Positions 10,187 through 19,647 of a stretch of 64,000 nt of DNA are shown one piece after another. Position 1 is the stretch's first letter. Every line of letters starts with the position of its first letter. The DNA lies in assembly GCF_001074155.1 (NCBI RefSeq), contig NZ_JUUZ01000004.1:61846-125845 (forward strand). Direction: 5' to 3'. The position numbers were made by a program, and so were the translations under genes. This DNA is from Streptococcus pseudopneumoniae. Lineage in GTDB: Bacteria; Bacillota; Bacilli; Lactobacillales; Streptococcaceae. A model generated the notes under the pieces. It was not told the DNA's origin and ran no database searches. It saw only the letters and a list, made by a program, of their open reading frames with translations.

Positions 10187-10402
10187 CTAATCTTCAAATT
10201 TTTCATGATTTTTATTGTAGAAATCAATTAAGCCGAGGGCTGTTTCAAAGGAAATGTTCTTAACTTTCGCACGTCCTTGAGCCAAAGCAATGATAGACAT
10301 CTCACGCGCATTCGTTTCCTTAGAAATACGATACCCTGTGATTTTCTTATCACGAACCCAGCTAACAACTGCTTCTACTTTTTCAAAGTTAGACTTAGCC
10401 AT
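10187..10402 (-). CDS. Small HTH-like DNA-binding protein, function unknown
   Basis: The 71-residue protein has a pattern like a short Cro/C1-type helix-turn-helix. A segment YRISKETNARE resembles the first helix pair and SIIALAQGRAKVKNIS the recognition helix region, followed by a C-terminal helix. The RBS AGGAG lies 7 bases before ATG 10402. It has its own consensus-like promoter (10436-10464) embedded in nested inverted repeats, and its own terminator. This suggests a self-regulated transcription factor. The fold assignment is inferred from the sequence pattern only. Confidence 0.7.
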   Translation of the reverse strand: MAKSNFEKVEAVVSWVRDKKITGYRISKETNAREMSIIALAQGRAKVKNISFETALGLIDFYNKNHEKFED

Positions 10403-10435
10403 GTTATTCTCCTATTTTTTTCTTTACGCAACTTC

Positions 10436-10464
10436 ATTCTATATGTTTTTATAGTATTTGTCAA
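10436..10464 (-). promoter_or_regulatory. Promoter of the HTH-like gene, within inverted repeats
   Basis: The minus strand has TTGACA (10459-10464), a 17-base spacer and TAGAAT (10436-10441). Inverted repeats flank it: ATATGTTTTT (10441-10450) with AAAACACATAT (10467-10477), and ACGCAA (10426-10431) with TTGCGT (10491-10496). All are centred near 10460, as expected for an operator. Confidence 0.75.
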
Positions 10465-10507
10465 TTAAAACACATATATTAATAAAGTTATTGCGTTAAG
10501 ATTGTAA

Positions 10508-11404
10508 TTATTTAGCTTTCAAAGCTGATAATATATGGGTTCGAATATCTTCAACTCCATTAGGATTTGCTGGCAAGAATATTGTATTATTTCCTTGTTT
10601 ATCTGCAAAATTATTCAATGTATCCAAATACTGATTGGTTAATAGGATTGACATAATTTGTTCTTCAGTTAATTCGACATTGGCTCCTTTTAACTCTTTA
10701 ATAGAATCAGCAAGTCCATCAACAATTGCTTTCCGCTGCTCTGCGATCCCCACACCATGGAGGCGATCTTTTTCTGCCTCAGCTTCTGCCGCTGTAACGA
10801 TCTTAATTTTATCTGCTTCAGCCAATTCTTGAGCTGCCACTCTCTTACGTTGGGCAGCATTAATTTCGTTCATTGATTGTTTGACTTCTGCATCCGGCTC
10901 AACTTTGGTAATGAGCGTCTTAACGATAATATACCCATACGTTGACATTTCTTCCGCTACTTGTTTTTGAACTTCTAATGCAATTTCATCTTTTTTCTCA
11001 AACAATTCATCCAAAGTTAACTTAGGAACAGATGAGCGCAATGCATCTTCAATATAAGATTTGATTTGAGCTTCAGGTCTCATCAATTTATAGTAAGCGT
11101 CTGTAACGTTTAACTCATTTACACGATACTGAGTTGCGACATTCATAGTCACAAAAACGTTATCTTGGGTTTTGGTTTCAACCACGATCTCACTTTGTAA
11201 AAGGCGTAGCTGCACACGAGCTGCAATTTTGTCAATGCCAAATGGTGCCCGTAGATGAATACCACTATTACTTAACTTTTGATACTTACCAAATCGTTCG
11301 ATAATTGCAACAGACTGTTGACGAACGACATAAACAGAGCTCACTAACATAGCTCCTACAATAAGCATTAGAATCACTAGAACAAGTAAAACTTGTAAAA
11401 CCAT
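10508..11404 (-). CDS. SPFH/Band 7 (stomatin-like) membrane protein
   Basis: This 298-residue protein begins with one hydrophobic anchor (residues 3-27). An SPFH/prohibitin domain (RQQSVAIIERFGKYQKL, GIHLRAPFGID) and a charged Ala/Glu-rich coiled coil (AAQRKRVAAQELAEADK, AEAEAEKDRLHG) follow, a typical stomatin layout. Such proteins form oligomeric membrane scaffolds. The RBS AAGGGGGAG lies before ATG 11404. It is transcribed in the same direction as ilvA, 82 bases downstream of it, with no terminator seen between them. Confidence 0.88.
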   Translation of the reverse strand: MVLQVLLVLVILMLIVGAMLVSSVYVVRQQSVAIIERFGKYQKLSNSGIHLRAPFGIDKIAARVQLRLLQSEIVVETKTQDNVFVTMNVATQYRVNELNVTDAYYKLMRPEAQIKSYIEDALRSSVPKLTLDELFEKKDEIALEVQKQVAEEMSTYGYIIVKTLITKVEPDAEVKQSMNEINAAQRKRVAAQELAEADKIKIVTAAEAEAEKDRLHGVGIAEQRKAIVDGLADSIKELKGANVELTEEQIMSILLTNQYLDTLNNFADKQGNNTIFLPANPNGVEDIRTHILSALKAK

Positions 11405-11486
11405 GGGAATCTCCCCCTTTCTTCACCTACATTATAGCACTCGTATATAGGTTAGGCAAATGATATGATAAAAATTTTATAGGATA

Positions 11487-12737
11487 TTAAACAAGCATAT
11501 TATATAGAGTTTCATTCCCATTCAAGTTAATATAAGACGGATCAAATTTCTCCATTCGGTGAATCAAGCCCGCATAATCATGCTTGTTAGCAAGAGCAAT
11601 CCCGATTAAGACTGGTCCTGTTCCCTTGCTGGCACGTTTAATATACTCAAAACGAGTGATATCGTCATTCGGTCCTAAAATATCATTTACAAACTCACGA
11701 AGAGCACCTGGACGTTGTGGGAAGTTTACCACAAAGTAATGCTTGATGCCATCATAAATCAAGGCACGCTCTTCCATCTCTGGCATACGGTTGATATCGT
11801 TATTTCCTCCAGAGATGATACAACAAATAGTCTTTCCTTTTATATAATCTGACAGTACTTCCAAGGCCGCCACACTAGCAGCACCTGCAGGCTCAGCTAC
11901 AATCCCCTGTTTAGAGTAAAGATCTATCAAGGTCTCAGAGATTAAACCTTCATCCACTCCGATAAGCGTTTCAACATTTTTACGGGTTGCTTCATAGGTC
12001 AATTGTCCAACCTTCTGCACAGCAATCCCGTCTGCAAACTTATCAATTTCTTTAAGTTTAACCGGACCTCCAGCCTCAAATGCTGCCTTCATGGAACGAG
12101 CTCCGTTGGCTTCTACACCCAGAACTTCAATAGTCGGATTCGTTTCCTTTATATAAGTAGAAACTCCTGCAATGAGTCCCCCCCCTCCTACAGGCACCAA
12201 GACAGTATCAAAATCAATGGATTCTTTTCGCGCTTCTTCTAAAATTTCATAAGCTACTGTTCCTTGACCAGCTTGAACATAGGGATCATCAAAAGGATCA
12301 ATAAACGTACGATTTTCAGCAACTGTATAGTCTTGAGCTGCCTTGGCCGAAGCATCGAAGGTATCTCCTACCAATTTGATAGTTACAAAATCTCCACCAA
12401 AGAAACGAACCTGACCAATTTTCTGTTGAGGCGTTGTAATTGGCATAAAGATTGTTGCAGGAATCTTCATCTCGTTACAAGTATAGGCAACACCTTGAGC
12501 ATGATTTCCTGCTGATGCGCACACTACACCACGCTCACGTTCTTCCTTAGTCAATTGTGAGATGGCATAATAAGCTCCACGAATTTTAAAAGAGCGGACT
12601 CGTTGAGCATTTTCTTTTTTGAGATAAATTTTAGCTCCGTATTTTTCTGATAAGTAATGATCATATTCTAGTGGAGTATTGACTACGACACCACTCAGAA
12701 CCTTGTGGGCCCTCACCACATCTTTTGCACTAAGCAT
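11487..12737 (-). CDS. ilvA: Threonine ammonia-lyase (threonine dehydratase)
   Basis: This 416-residue PLP enzyme deaminates threonine to 2-oxobutanoate, the first step of isoleucine synthesis. The PLP lysine is K51 in RSFKIRGAYYAIS, and the phosphate-binding glycine loop is VPVGGGGLIAG. A C-terminal regulatory ACT-like region (residues ~335-416) is shorter than in E. coli IlvA, as usual in Firmicutes. The RBS AGGAG lies before ATG 12737. It closes the ilvB-ilvN-ilvC-ilvA gene group, but a hairpin with a T-run at 12766-12793 may separate or attenuate it from ilvC. Confidence 0.95.
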   Translation of the reverse strand: MLSAKDVVRAHKVLSGVVVNTPLEYDHYLSEKYGAKIYLKKENAQRVRSFKIRGAYYAISQLTKEERERGVVCASAGNHAQGVAYTCNEMKIPATIFMPITTPQQKIGQVRFFGGDFVTIKLVGDTFDASAKAAQDYTVAENRTFIDPFDDPYVQAGQGTVAYEILEEARKESIDFDTVLVPVGGGGLIAGVSTYIKETNPTIEVLGVEANGARSMKAAFEAGGPVKLKEIDKFADGIAVQKVGQLTYEATRKNVETLIGVDEGLISETLIDLYSKQGIVAEPAGAASVAALEVLSDYIKGKTICCIISGGNNDINRMPEMEERALIYDGIKHYFVVNFPQRPGALREFVNDILGPNDDITRFEYIKRASKGTGPVLIGIALANKHDYAGLIHRMEKFDPSYINLNGNETLYNMLV

Positions 12738-12765
12738 AATCTTCTCCTTGATTCTTTTTCAAGAT

Positions 12766-12793
12766 AAAAAGCGGGTTAGGTACCCCCAACTCG
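12766..12793 (-). terminator. Hairpin with T-run between ilvC and ilvA
   Basis: The minus strand folds as GCGAGTT-GGG...CCT-AACCCGC (one internal mismatch) followed by TTTTT, 23 bases after the ilvC stop. It could be a terminator or a partial terminator that lowers ilvA expression. Confidence 0.6.
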
Positions 12794-12816
12794 CCTTCTA
12801 TTTTTATTCTCAAAAA

Positions 12817-13881
<1,065 letters not shown>

Positions 13882-13903
13882 TTAACAAATTTAGGTTGGA
13901 TTT

Positions 13904-14380
13904 TTAATCGCGGGTAAATCCAGTTGCACCCGTCCGAGCGATATTCTTGATACCGTATGGTCGAATAACCCGAATCAAAGCTTCACTCTTTTCCGCATTT
14001 CCAGTCATCTGAACAGTAATGGAGCTCGGAGCCACATCAACAACAGTTGCACGGAAAGGCTGGATAATAGCTAAAATTTCTGCTCGCTTCTCCGCAGGCG
14101 CTGAGACCTTGATCAGAATCACTTCACGCTCGAGGTGCGGTTTATCTGTGATATCGCGGACACGGATAACGTCGACCTGACGGTTGAGTTGTTTGATGAT
14201 TTGCTCCACTTCATCGTGAGATGCAACATCAATGATAATGGTAATCCGTGATACATTAGGATTTTCTGTCGCCCCTACCGAGATACTCTCAATATTGACT
14301 TGGCGTCTAGACAAGACACCGGTAAAACGATTGAGAACTCCTGACCGGTTTTGAAGTTTGGCTGTTAACATTCTACGCAT
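13904..14380 (-). CDS. ilvN: Acetolactate synthase small (regulatory) subunit
   Basis: This 158-residue regulatory subunit opens with an ACT domain (LQNRSGVLNRFTGVLSRRQVN), which binds valine in feedback inhibition, and has the usual C-terminal domain. Its ATG at 14380 lies inside the end of ilvB (8-base overlap), so the two subunits are translationally coupled. Confidence 0.96.
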   Translation of the reverse strand: MRRMLTAKLQNRSGVLNRFTGVLSRRQVNIESISVGATENPNVSRITIIIDVASHDEVEQIIKQLNRQVDVIRVRDITDKPHLEREVILIKVSAPAEKRAEILAIIQPFRATVVDVAPSSITVQMTGNAEKSEALIRVIRPYGIKNIARTGATGFTRD

Positions 14381-16073
14381 TAAACTTCACCCCCAACATC
14401 TCATGATTACTCTTACCAGCTGGTACCATCGGTAAAACATGCTCTTTACGAGAAATATCTACCTCGATAAACATTGGTACATCTTCCAAGATGACTTCCA
14501 AATCCTTTTCTAAGGTTTCAGGATTATCAAATTTATAATTCTTAATTCCATAGGCTTGAGCCATCAATTGGAAATCTGGGAGGCTATCAAAGACTGACTC
14601 TGATGTTCGCCCATCGTAGAAGGCTTCTTGCCACTGACGGACCATCCCAAGAGAGTGGTTATTAAGCATGATGACCTTGATTGGAATCTTGTAGATGTTC
14701 AAGATTGCCAATTCCTGATTGGTCATTTGGAAACCACCATCACCGACAAAGAGCACGACCTCCTTATCTGGATTAGCAATTTTTGCTCCGATAGCTGCAG
14801 GAACTCCGAATCCCATGGTTCCTAGTCCACCTGAAGTTACGAGTTGACGCTCGTTTTGGTATGGATAGTATTGAGCTGTCCACATTTGGTGTTGTCCGAC
14901 GTCAGTTACGACAATGGCATCACCCTTAGTCAACTCACCAATTCGTTCAATAACTGCTTGTGGTTGGACGACACGTTCCTTTTTATCATAAGAACGAACA
15001 CGATTCTTATCTTTGGTAACTTTTTCAATCCATTTTTCAGTATTGTTACGAACGATTGGCTCCGCTAGTAACTGTTGCAAGGCCTTTTTCGCATCACCAA
15101 CAACTGGGATATCAACAGCGATAATCTTACCAATCTCTGCTGGATCGATATCAATATGCGCTACTTTGGCATTCTTCGCAAATGTCTTAGGATTACCAGT
15201 CAAACGGTCGTCAAAACGGCACCCAATCGAAATCATAAAATCAGCTTCAGTCATTGCGATATTGGCTGCAAAGGAACCATGCATCCCACCCATTCCCAAA
15301 AACAGTGGATGGCTAGTTGCAATTGTTCCCTGTCCCAAAAGACTGGTCACAACAGGAATTTGATAACGCTCTGCAAATTCATTTAACTCCGCAGCAGCTT
15401 CAGCATAACTAATACCACCACCAGCTAACAAAACTGGCTTCTTAGCCTTAGAGAGTTGCTTCAAGATTTTCTTGATTTGCATCTCATTTGGCTCTAAAGT
15501 TAGTTGATAACTTGGTAAATCTATCTCTGAAGAATAGACAAAGTCCGTTTCAAGAGCTGAAACATCTTTTGGCAAGTCAATAACAACTGGCCCTGGGCGA
15601 CCGGTAGTCGCAATGTGCACAGCCTCTGTAATCACACGTGGGATATCCGCCGTCTCTCGAACCTGGTAGTTGTACTTGGTAATCGGCATGGTAATACCGA
15701 CGATATCTGCTTCTTGGAAAGCATCCTTACCGATTCCCGCTCTTGCTACCTGACCAGTGAAGACCAAAAGGGGAACACTGTCACTCATAGCATCTGCAAT
15801 ACCAGTAATAGCATTGGTAGCTCCTGGTCCACTTGTGACGACTGCGACACCAAGTTTCCCTGTTGATTTAGCATAACCTTCTGCTTCATGAAGACAACCT
15901 TGTTCATGGCGACCTAGAATATGGCGGATGCCTTTAAAATTATAAATAGCATCATATAAAGGCAATACAGCCCCGCCTGGATAACCAAAAATCGTATCGA
16001 TTCCTAGGTCACGGAGCGTTTCCAAAACGAGTTCCGAACCTGACTTTGGTGAGTCTAAAATGAGTTTCTCCAT
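14373..16073 (-). CDS. ilvB: Acetolactate synthase large (catalytic) subunit
   Basis: This 566-residue ThDP enzyme condenses pyruvate to acetolactate, or pyruvate with 2-oxobutanoate. The catalytic glutamate is E57 in GRHEQGCLHEAEGYA. The ThDP-binding motif GDG...NN is present in the C-terminal third (VGDGGFQMTNQELAIL, MLNNHSLGM). The RBS AAGGGGA lies before ATG 16073. It is the first gene of the ilv group. A CodY-like box lies 78 bases upstream. Confidence 0.97.
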   Translation of the reverse strand: MEKLILDSPKSGSELVLETLRDLGIDTIFGYPGGAVLPLYDAIYNFKGIRHILGRHEQGCLHEAEGYAKSTGKLGVAVVTSGPGATNAITGIADAMSDSVPLLVFTGQVARAGIGKDAFQEADIVGITMPITKYNYQVRETADIPRVITEAVHIATTGRPGPVVIDLPKDVSALETDFVYSSEIDLPSYQLTLEPNEMQIKKILKQLSKAKKPVLLAGGGISYAEAAAELNEFAERYQIPVVTSLLGQGTIATSHPLFLGMGGMHGSFAANIAMTEADFMISIGCRFDDRLTGNPKTFAKNAKVAHIDIDPAEIGKIIAVDIPVVGDAKKALQQLLAEPIVRNNTEKWIEKVTKDKNRVRSYDKKERVVQPQAVIERIGELTKGDAIVVTDVGQHQMWTAQYYPYQNERQLVTSGGLGTMGFGVPAAIGAKIANPDKEVVLFVGDGGFQMTNQELAILNIYKIPIKVIMLNNHSLGMVRQWQEAFYDGRTSESVFDSLPDFQLMAQAYGIKNYKFDNPETLEKDLEVILEDVPMFIEVDISRKEHVLPMVPAGKSNHEMLGVKFNA

Positions 16074-16150
16074 CGTTCCCCTTTCTCTTCTCTTAAAATG
16101 ACTTGTTTCTATAATACCATTTTTTCAAAAATTTTCAAGACAAAAGAAAC

Positions 16151-16165
16151 AATTTTCTGAATTTT
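16151..16165 (-). promoter_or_regulatory. CodY-like box upstream of ilvB
   Basis: The minus strand reads AAAATTCAGAAAATT, 13 of 15 positions of the CodY consensus AATTTTCWGAAAATT. CodY repression of ilv genes by branched-chain amino acids and GTP is established in Gram-positives. No clear T-box is visible in this leader. Confidence 0.6.
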
Positions 16166-16232
16166 CTATCTAGATACTTTACAATATCAAATAGATTAGA
16201 AAGTTTATACGTATTTTTACTTTTTAATAGAA

Positions 16233-16263
16233 AAAAGGTTGAGACAAAATGTCCCAACCTTTT
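16233..16263 (-). terminator. rplK-rplA operon terminator
   Basis: A 13-base stem (AAAAGGTTGGGAC / GTCTCAACCTTTT on the minus strand) with an ATTTT loop and T-run begins 14 bases after the rplA stop. Confidence 0.88.
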
Positions 16264-16276
16264 GATTATTTACTAA

Positions 16277-16966
16277 TTAAAGTGAGTTAACGTCAACCTT
16301 GATACCAACACCTTGAGTAGTTGTGATTGTCAAGCTTGTTACGTAAGTTCCTTTTGCTGTAGCTGGTTTAGCTTTTTGGATTGTTTCGTTGAATGCTTTG
16401 AAGTTTTCAACTAACTTGTCAGCTTCAAATGAAACTTTACCGATGATAGCTTGTACGATACCTGCACGGTCAGCACGGTAAGTGATTTTACCACCTTTAG
16501 ACTCTTCAACTGCTTTTGCAACATCCATTGTTACAGTACCAGTTTTAGGGTTTGGCATCAAGTTACGTGGTCCAAGGACACGTCCAAGACGTCCAACAAG
16601 AGCCATCATGTCAGGTGTAGCGATAACTACATCGAAGTCCAACCAACCGTCGTTGATTTTAGCAACAAGGTCGTCTTCACCAACGAAGTCTGCTCCAGCA
16701 GCTTTAGCTTCTTCAGCTTTTGCACCACGTGCAAATACAAGAACGCGAGCTGTTTTACCAGTACCGTTTGGCAATACCATTGCTCCACGGATTTGTTGGT
16801 CAGCTTTTTTCACGTCGATGTTCAAGTTATATGCAACTTCTACAGTTGCGTCAAATTTTGCAAAGTTAGTTTCTTTTGCAAGAGCTACAGCTTCTTCTAC
16901 GCTGTATGCTTTTGTGCTGTCGATTTTCTCAAGAGCAGCACGAAGTTGTTTGCTTTTTTTAGCCAT
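16277..16966 (-). CDS. rplA: 50S ribosomal protein L1
   Basis: This 229-residue L1 protein binds the mobile L1 stalk of 23S rRNA and is also a translational repressor of its own operon. Family segments such as [10 protein letters not shown] and [14 protein letters not shown] are intact. The RBS AAGGAG lies before ATG 16966. A second copy of the rRNA-like L1 motif (16996-17011) lies 30 bases before this start, in the 96-base gap after rplK. Confidence 0.98.
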   Translation of the reverse strand: MAKKSKQLRAALEKIDSTKAYSVEEAVALAKETNFAKFDATVEVAYNLNIDVKKADQQIRGAMVLPNGTGKTARVLVFARGAKAEEAKAAGADFVGEDDLVAKINDGWLDFDVVIATPDMMALVGRLGRVLGPRNLMPNPKTGTVTMDVAKAVEESKGGKITYRADRAGIVQAIIGKVSFEADKLVENFKAFNETIQKAKPATAKGTYVTSLTITTTQGVGIKVDVNSL

Positions 16967-16995
16967 TTTCTATTCTCCTTGTAAGTGGTTCAATC

Positions 16996-17011
16996 GATTT
17001 TCATCTCCCAC
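16996..17011 (-). promoter_or_regulatory. Candidate L1-binding mRNA motif upstream of rplA
   Basis: The minus strand reads GTGGGAGATGAAAATC, followed at short distance by GAACCAC, so GUGG can pair with CCAC around an internal loop and a small hairpin. It matches 14 of 16 bases of the motif before rplK and resembles the L1-binding helix of 23S rRNA (GUGGGAG...ACCAC). Confidence 0.6.
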
Positions 17012-17062
17012 GTCACTTCTCGAAATGATGAAGTCTTGCGGGTTATATAGGGAAGTTATTGA

Positions 17063-17488
17063 TTAGTCAACAACAGTGAATCCCATAGAACGAGCAGTAC
17101 CTTCGATCATACGCATTGCAGACTCAATGTTTGCAGCGTTCAAATCTGGCATCTTAGTTTCTGCAATTTCTTGTACTTGTGCACGAGTAACTGTAGCAAC
17201 TTTAGTTTTGTTAGGTGTACCTGATCCTTTTTCAACACCTGCAGCTTTTTTCAAAAGAACAGCAGCTGGTGGTGTTTTAGTAACGAAAGTAAATGATTTA
17301 TCTTCGTATACTGAGATAACAACTGGAATGATCATACCAGCTTGATCAGCTGTACGAGCGTTGAACTCTTTTGTGAATCCCATGATGTTGATACCAGCTT
17401 GACCAAGAGCAGGTCCAACCGGTGGAGCTGGTGTAGCTTTACCAGCAGGGATTTGCAATTTTACAAGTTTTTCGACTTTTTTAGCCAT
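17063..17488 (-). CDS. rplK: 50S ribosomal protein L11
   Basis: This 141-residue protein has the conserved N-terminal proline-rich segment ([22 protein letters not shown]) and the C-terminal rRNA-binding domain ([14 protein letters not shown]). It forms the GTPase-associated centre of the ribosome. The RBS AGGAGG lies before ATG 17488. It is the first gene of the rplK-rplA operon. Confidence 0.98.
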   Translation of the reverse strand: MAKKVEKLVKLQIPAGKATPAPPVGPALGQAGINIMGFTKEFNARTADQAGMIIPVVISVYEDKSFTFVTKTPPAAVLLKKAAGVEKGSGTPNKTKVATVTRAQVQEIAETKMPDLNAANIESAMRMIEGTARSMGFTVVD

Positions 17489-17526
17489 TTTTAAATCCTC
17501 CTTTGTGGTTTTGGCGGTAATTTAGA

Positions 17527-17542
17527 GATTTTTACCTCCCAC
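17527..17542 (-). promoter_or_regulatory. Candidate L1-binding mRNA motif in the rplK leader
   Basis: The minus strand reads GTGGGAGGTAAAAATC. The downstream UUACC and CCAC can pair with GGUAA and GUGG. This recalls the 23S rRNA L1 site, which contains GUGGGAGG and a distal ACCAC. The location in the leader fits autogenous control by L1. Confidence 0.65.
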
Positions 17543-17567
17543 AAGTATGTTTTGCACATACCCTACT

Positions 17568-17595
17568 ATTATACACTAATCTATCTCAAATGCAA
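17568..17595 (-). promoter_or_regulatory. rplK-rplA promoter
   Basis: The minus strand has TTGCAT (17590-17595), a 16-base spacer and a perfect TATAAT (17568-17573), giving a leader of about 75 nt that contains the L1 motif. Confidence 0.75.
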
Positions 17596-17673
17596 GAGAA
17601 AAATTCTATTTTTAGAGAAATTTTATTACTGAATTTGACTATTATTTCTTTCGTGAAAGAGTTCTGAACTACA

Positions 17674-17699
17674 AACAAAAAACCGCTCTGTTTTGAGCG
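17674..17699 (-). terminator. Terminator after the ribU/PAP2/ParB-like gene group
   Basis: The stem CGCTC / GAGCG with a 6-base loop is followed by GTTTTTTG in the minus direction. It isolates the rplK promoter from the upstream gene group. The rest of 17596-17867 shows no gene. Confidence 0.7.
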
Positions 17700-17867
17700 A
17701 TAATTGGAATAAATAGCATTCAATTTTTATACATTATAGGAGCTTCTGACTTCATCTACAAGTGTTCAACCAAGTCCGCTTCCTGATACTAAGTCAAATC
17801 TACATCACGATGATCTGCTAAAAAACAGGAACCAAGCGTAAAGAACTATCTATTTGAATGATTTGTT

Positions 17868-18266
17868 TCACTTTAACTTCTTTTTCAATAAGAGAGTCAC
17901 TGCCTGATTAAAACCATCACACCAGTTATACCATTTTGCTTCATACTCATCTTGGGCTAAGATATGATTTTTTAAATCCAGAATAGAGTATATCTTTCTT
18001 TCCTCGCAAACTTGCGCATAGAGATGATACAGTTCATCACCACCATCTTTATCCCACTCAGCAGAAATCGTATTTTGACCAGCTAACAAAGCTTGGTAAG
18101 CTCTGTGATGCCCATCTGTAATCAGCAAGCGATCTCCAAATGCAAGAATACTAATTGGATCCATATTGATGATTTCAGCCGACTGATAAAGCATCTGGAT
18201 ATCTTGCAACTTCTTTTCTGATAAGTATAGTTGAGTCGGATGAAGATCTTTTATCTTGACTTCCAT
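17868..18266 (-). CDS. ParB-like domain protein
   Basis: This 132-residue protein has an N-terminal ParB/Srx-like fold signature: DLHPTQLYLSEKKL, then SILAFGDRLLITDGHHRAYQAL, where TDGHHRA stands at the place of the GEHRxxA nucleotide-binding motif. There is no DNA-binding HTH of a true partition protein, so it is probably a stand-alone enzyme-like or nucleotide-binding domain of unknown role. The RBS AGGAG lies before ATG 18266. It follows the PAP2 gene by 27 bases and probably shares its transcript. Confidence 0.75.
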   Translation of the reverse strand: MEVKIKDLHPTQLYLSEKKLQDIQMLYQSAEIINMDPISILAFGDRLLITDGHHRAYQALLAGQNTISAEWDKDGGDELYHLYAQVCEERKIYSILDLKNHILAQDEYEAKWYNWCDGFNQAVTLLLKKKLK

Positions 18267-18293
18267 TTTTATCTCCTCAAGAAGGGCTAAACC

Positions 18294-18944
18294 CTACTTT
18301 TGCTTGCCTGTAAAGCGCCATTGAAAGCGAAGTTTGTCATAAAATGGAAATTCAATGAATAGAATTCCAAGACCCAGACAGAGACTGGCAAGAACATCTG
18401 ATGGGTAATGAACTCCCAGATAGACTCTGGAAATGATTACACTTACTAGATAGATTCCCAGTAAAATCTGGAGAATGAGCTTTACAGTCCTATCTTTCAC
18501 TCTCTGTCCCACAATGATAATTAGAGAACCGATTAAAACAGTTACTGCTAGTGAATGACCACTAGGGAAAGAAAATCCTTTTTCTTCGACCAAGTGTAAA
18601 ATTTCAGGTCGGGGACGTTGATAGAGGTGTTTTAAGGACACAATTAAAATTCCAGCCAAACTAAGATTGCCAGCTACTAAAAGGCTTTCTGACTTCCACC
18701 TTTTCAGATAAAAAATAACAGTCAATAGAATTGCCCAAGAAATAACGACTGGTAAGTCAATCAGACGAGTAATCCCTCGAAAGATAGTTGTCAATATAGC
18801 TGGTAAATCTCCACGGATTGCTGTCTGGATAGACGAATCAAATGGTATCAATTGTTCTGGATAAAACTTAACGACATAACCCAGAATTACAAATAGTAAA
18901 AGGGCAAAAGAGCCCTTTGTTAAATATGTTTGTTTATCTTTCAT
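18294..18944 (-). CDS. PAP2 superfamily phosphatase, membrane-bound
   Basis: This 216-residue membrane protein has about six hydrophobic segments and the three-part PAP2 motif: KHLYQRPRP, then FPSGHSLAV, then SRVYLGVHYPSD. It probably dephosphorylates a lipid phosphate or pyrophosphate such as undecaprenyl-PP or phosphatidic acid. Its ATG at 18944 overlaps the end of ribU by 11 bases and has no recognisable Shine-Dalgarno sequence, so translation probably depends on coupling to ribU. Confidence 0.88.
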   Translation of the reverse strand: MKDKQTYLTKGSFALLLFVILGYVVKFYPEQLIPFDSSIQTAIRGDLPAILTTIFRGITRLIDLPVVISWAILLTVIFYLKRWKSESLLVAGNLSLAGILIVSLKHLYQRPRPEILHLVEEKGFSFPSGHSLAVTVLIGSLIIIVGQRVKDRTVKLILQILLGIYLVSVIISRVYLGVHYPSDVLASLCLGLGILFIEFPFYDKLRFQWRFTGKQK

Positions 18945-19497
18945 AGTATTTCAAAGTTGGTTTCAAAAGGACAAATAATAACCAGAATGAGATGGCAAAG
19001 ATGACTCCTTCAATCAAATTAAATGGTAAGACCATTGCCAACAAGTAATTACTAAGTCCTAGAATATTCTCTATATCGAAGTTAGCAAATTTTGCGTACA
19101 AAGGGACAGCATAAACGTAGTTTAGAACTAACATGGCTAAAGTAAGACCAATCGTCCCTGCTAATGAAGCTAGGACAAAACGCATGGCTGTACGCTCTTT
19201 TTTCCAAATCAGACCAAAAGCAAGAACAAAGACTCCTAAGGCTACGATATTCATCGGCAAACCAATGTAGGTACTAACTCCTTGATTGTTCAAAAGGATT
19301 TTCAACAAAGACCGAAGGAATAGTACTCCTAAAGCCGCTGGTAAATCCAAGACTACCAAACCTACAAGAACTGGTAAGATACTGAACTCAATCCTTAAAA
19401 AGGGTGCCGCCGGTAGAAGCGGAAAGTCAAGGTACATCAACACAAATGAAAGTGCTGATAAAATTGCAATGGTCGAAAGTCGACGTGTGTTTGTCAT
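18934..19497 (-). CDS. ribU: Riboflavin ECF transporter S component
   Basis: This 187-residue integral membrane protein has six hydrophobic helices and the RibU-type N-terminus (TRRLSTIAILSALSFVLMYLDFPLLP). It captures riboflavin for the shared ECF energy module, which is not in this window. The assignment is strongly supported by the FMN riboswitch in its leader. ATG 19497 was chosen because GGAGG lies 8 bases upstream. A TTG at 19512 is in frame but overlaps that RBS. Confidence 0.92.
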   Translation of the reverse strand: MTNTRRLSTIAILSALSFVLMYLDFPLLPAAPFLRIEFSILPVLVGLVVLDLPAALGVLFLRSLLKILLNNQGVSTYIGLPMNIVALGVFVLAFGLIWKKERTAMRFVLASLAGTIGLTLAMLVLNYVYAVPLYAKFANFDIENILGLSNYLLAMVLPFNLIEGVIFAISFWLLFVLLKPTLKYYER

Positions 19498-19647
19498 AAC
19501 AGGTTCCTCCAATTTTCTATAAAATCAGAAGAAGTTGGAAAGTTTCTCTCTATCTACTCTCTTAACTATCTCAAAAAATAACCTAAGCTTACAAAGAAAC
19601 TGGTTTTATTTCTATTATAATGAAGCAGAATAGACAAAGCTATCCTT

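Noticed and set aside
16451..17066. Long overlapping plus-strand ORFs antisense to rplA
   Set aside because: Codon bias in highly expressed ribosomal genes keeps antisense frames open. The products have no family resemblance.
17701..17867. Possible gene remnant between the ParB-like gene and the terminator
   Set aside because: No frame, RBS or recognisable protein segment could be identified.
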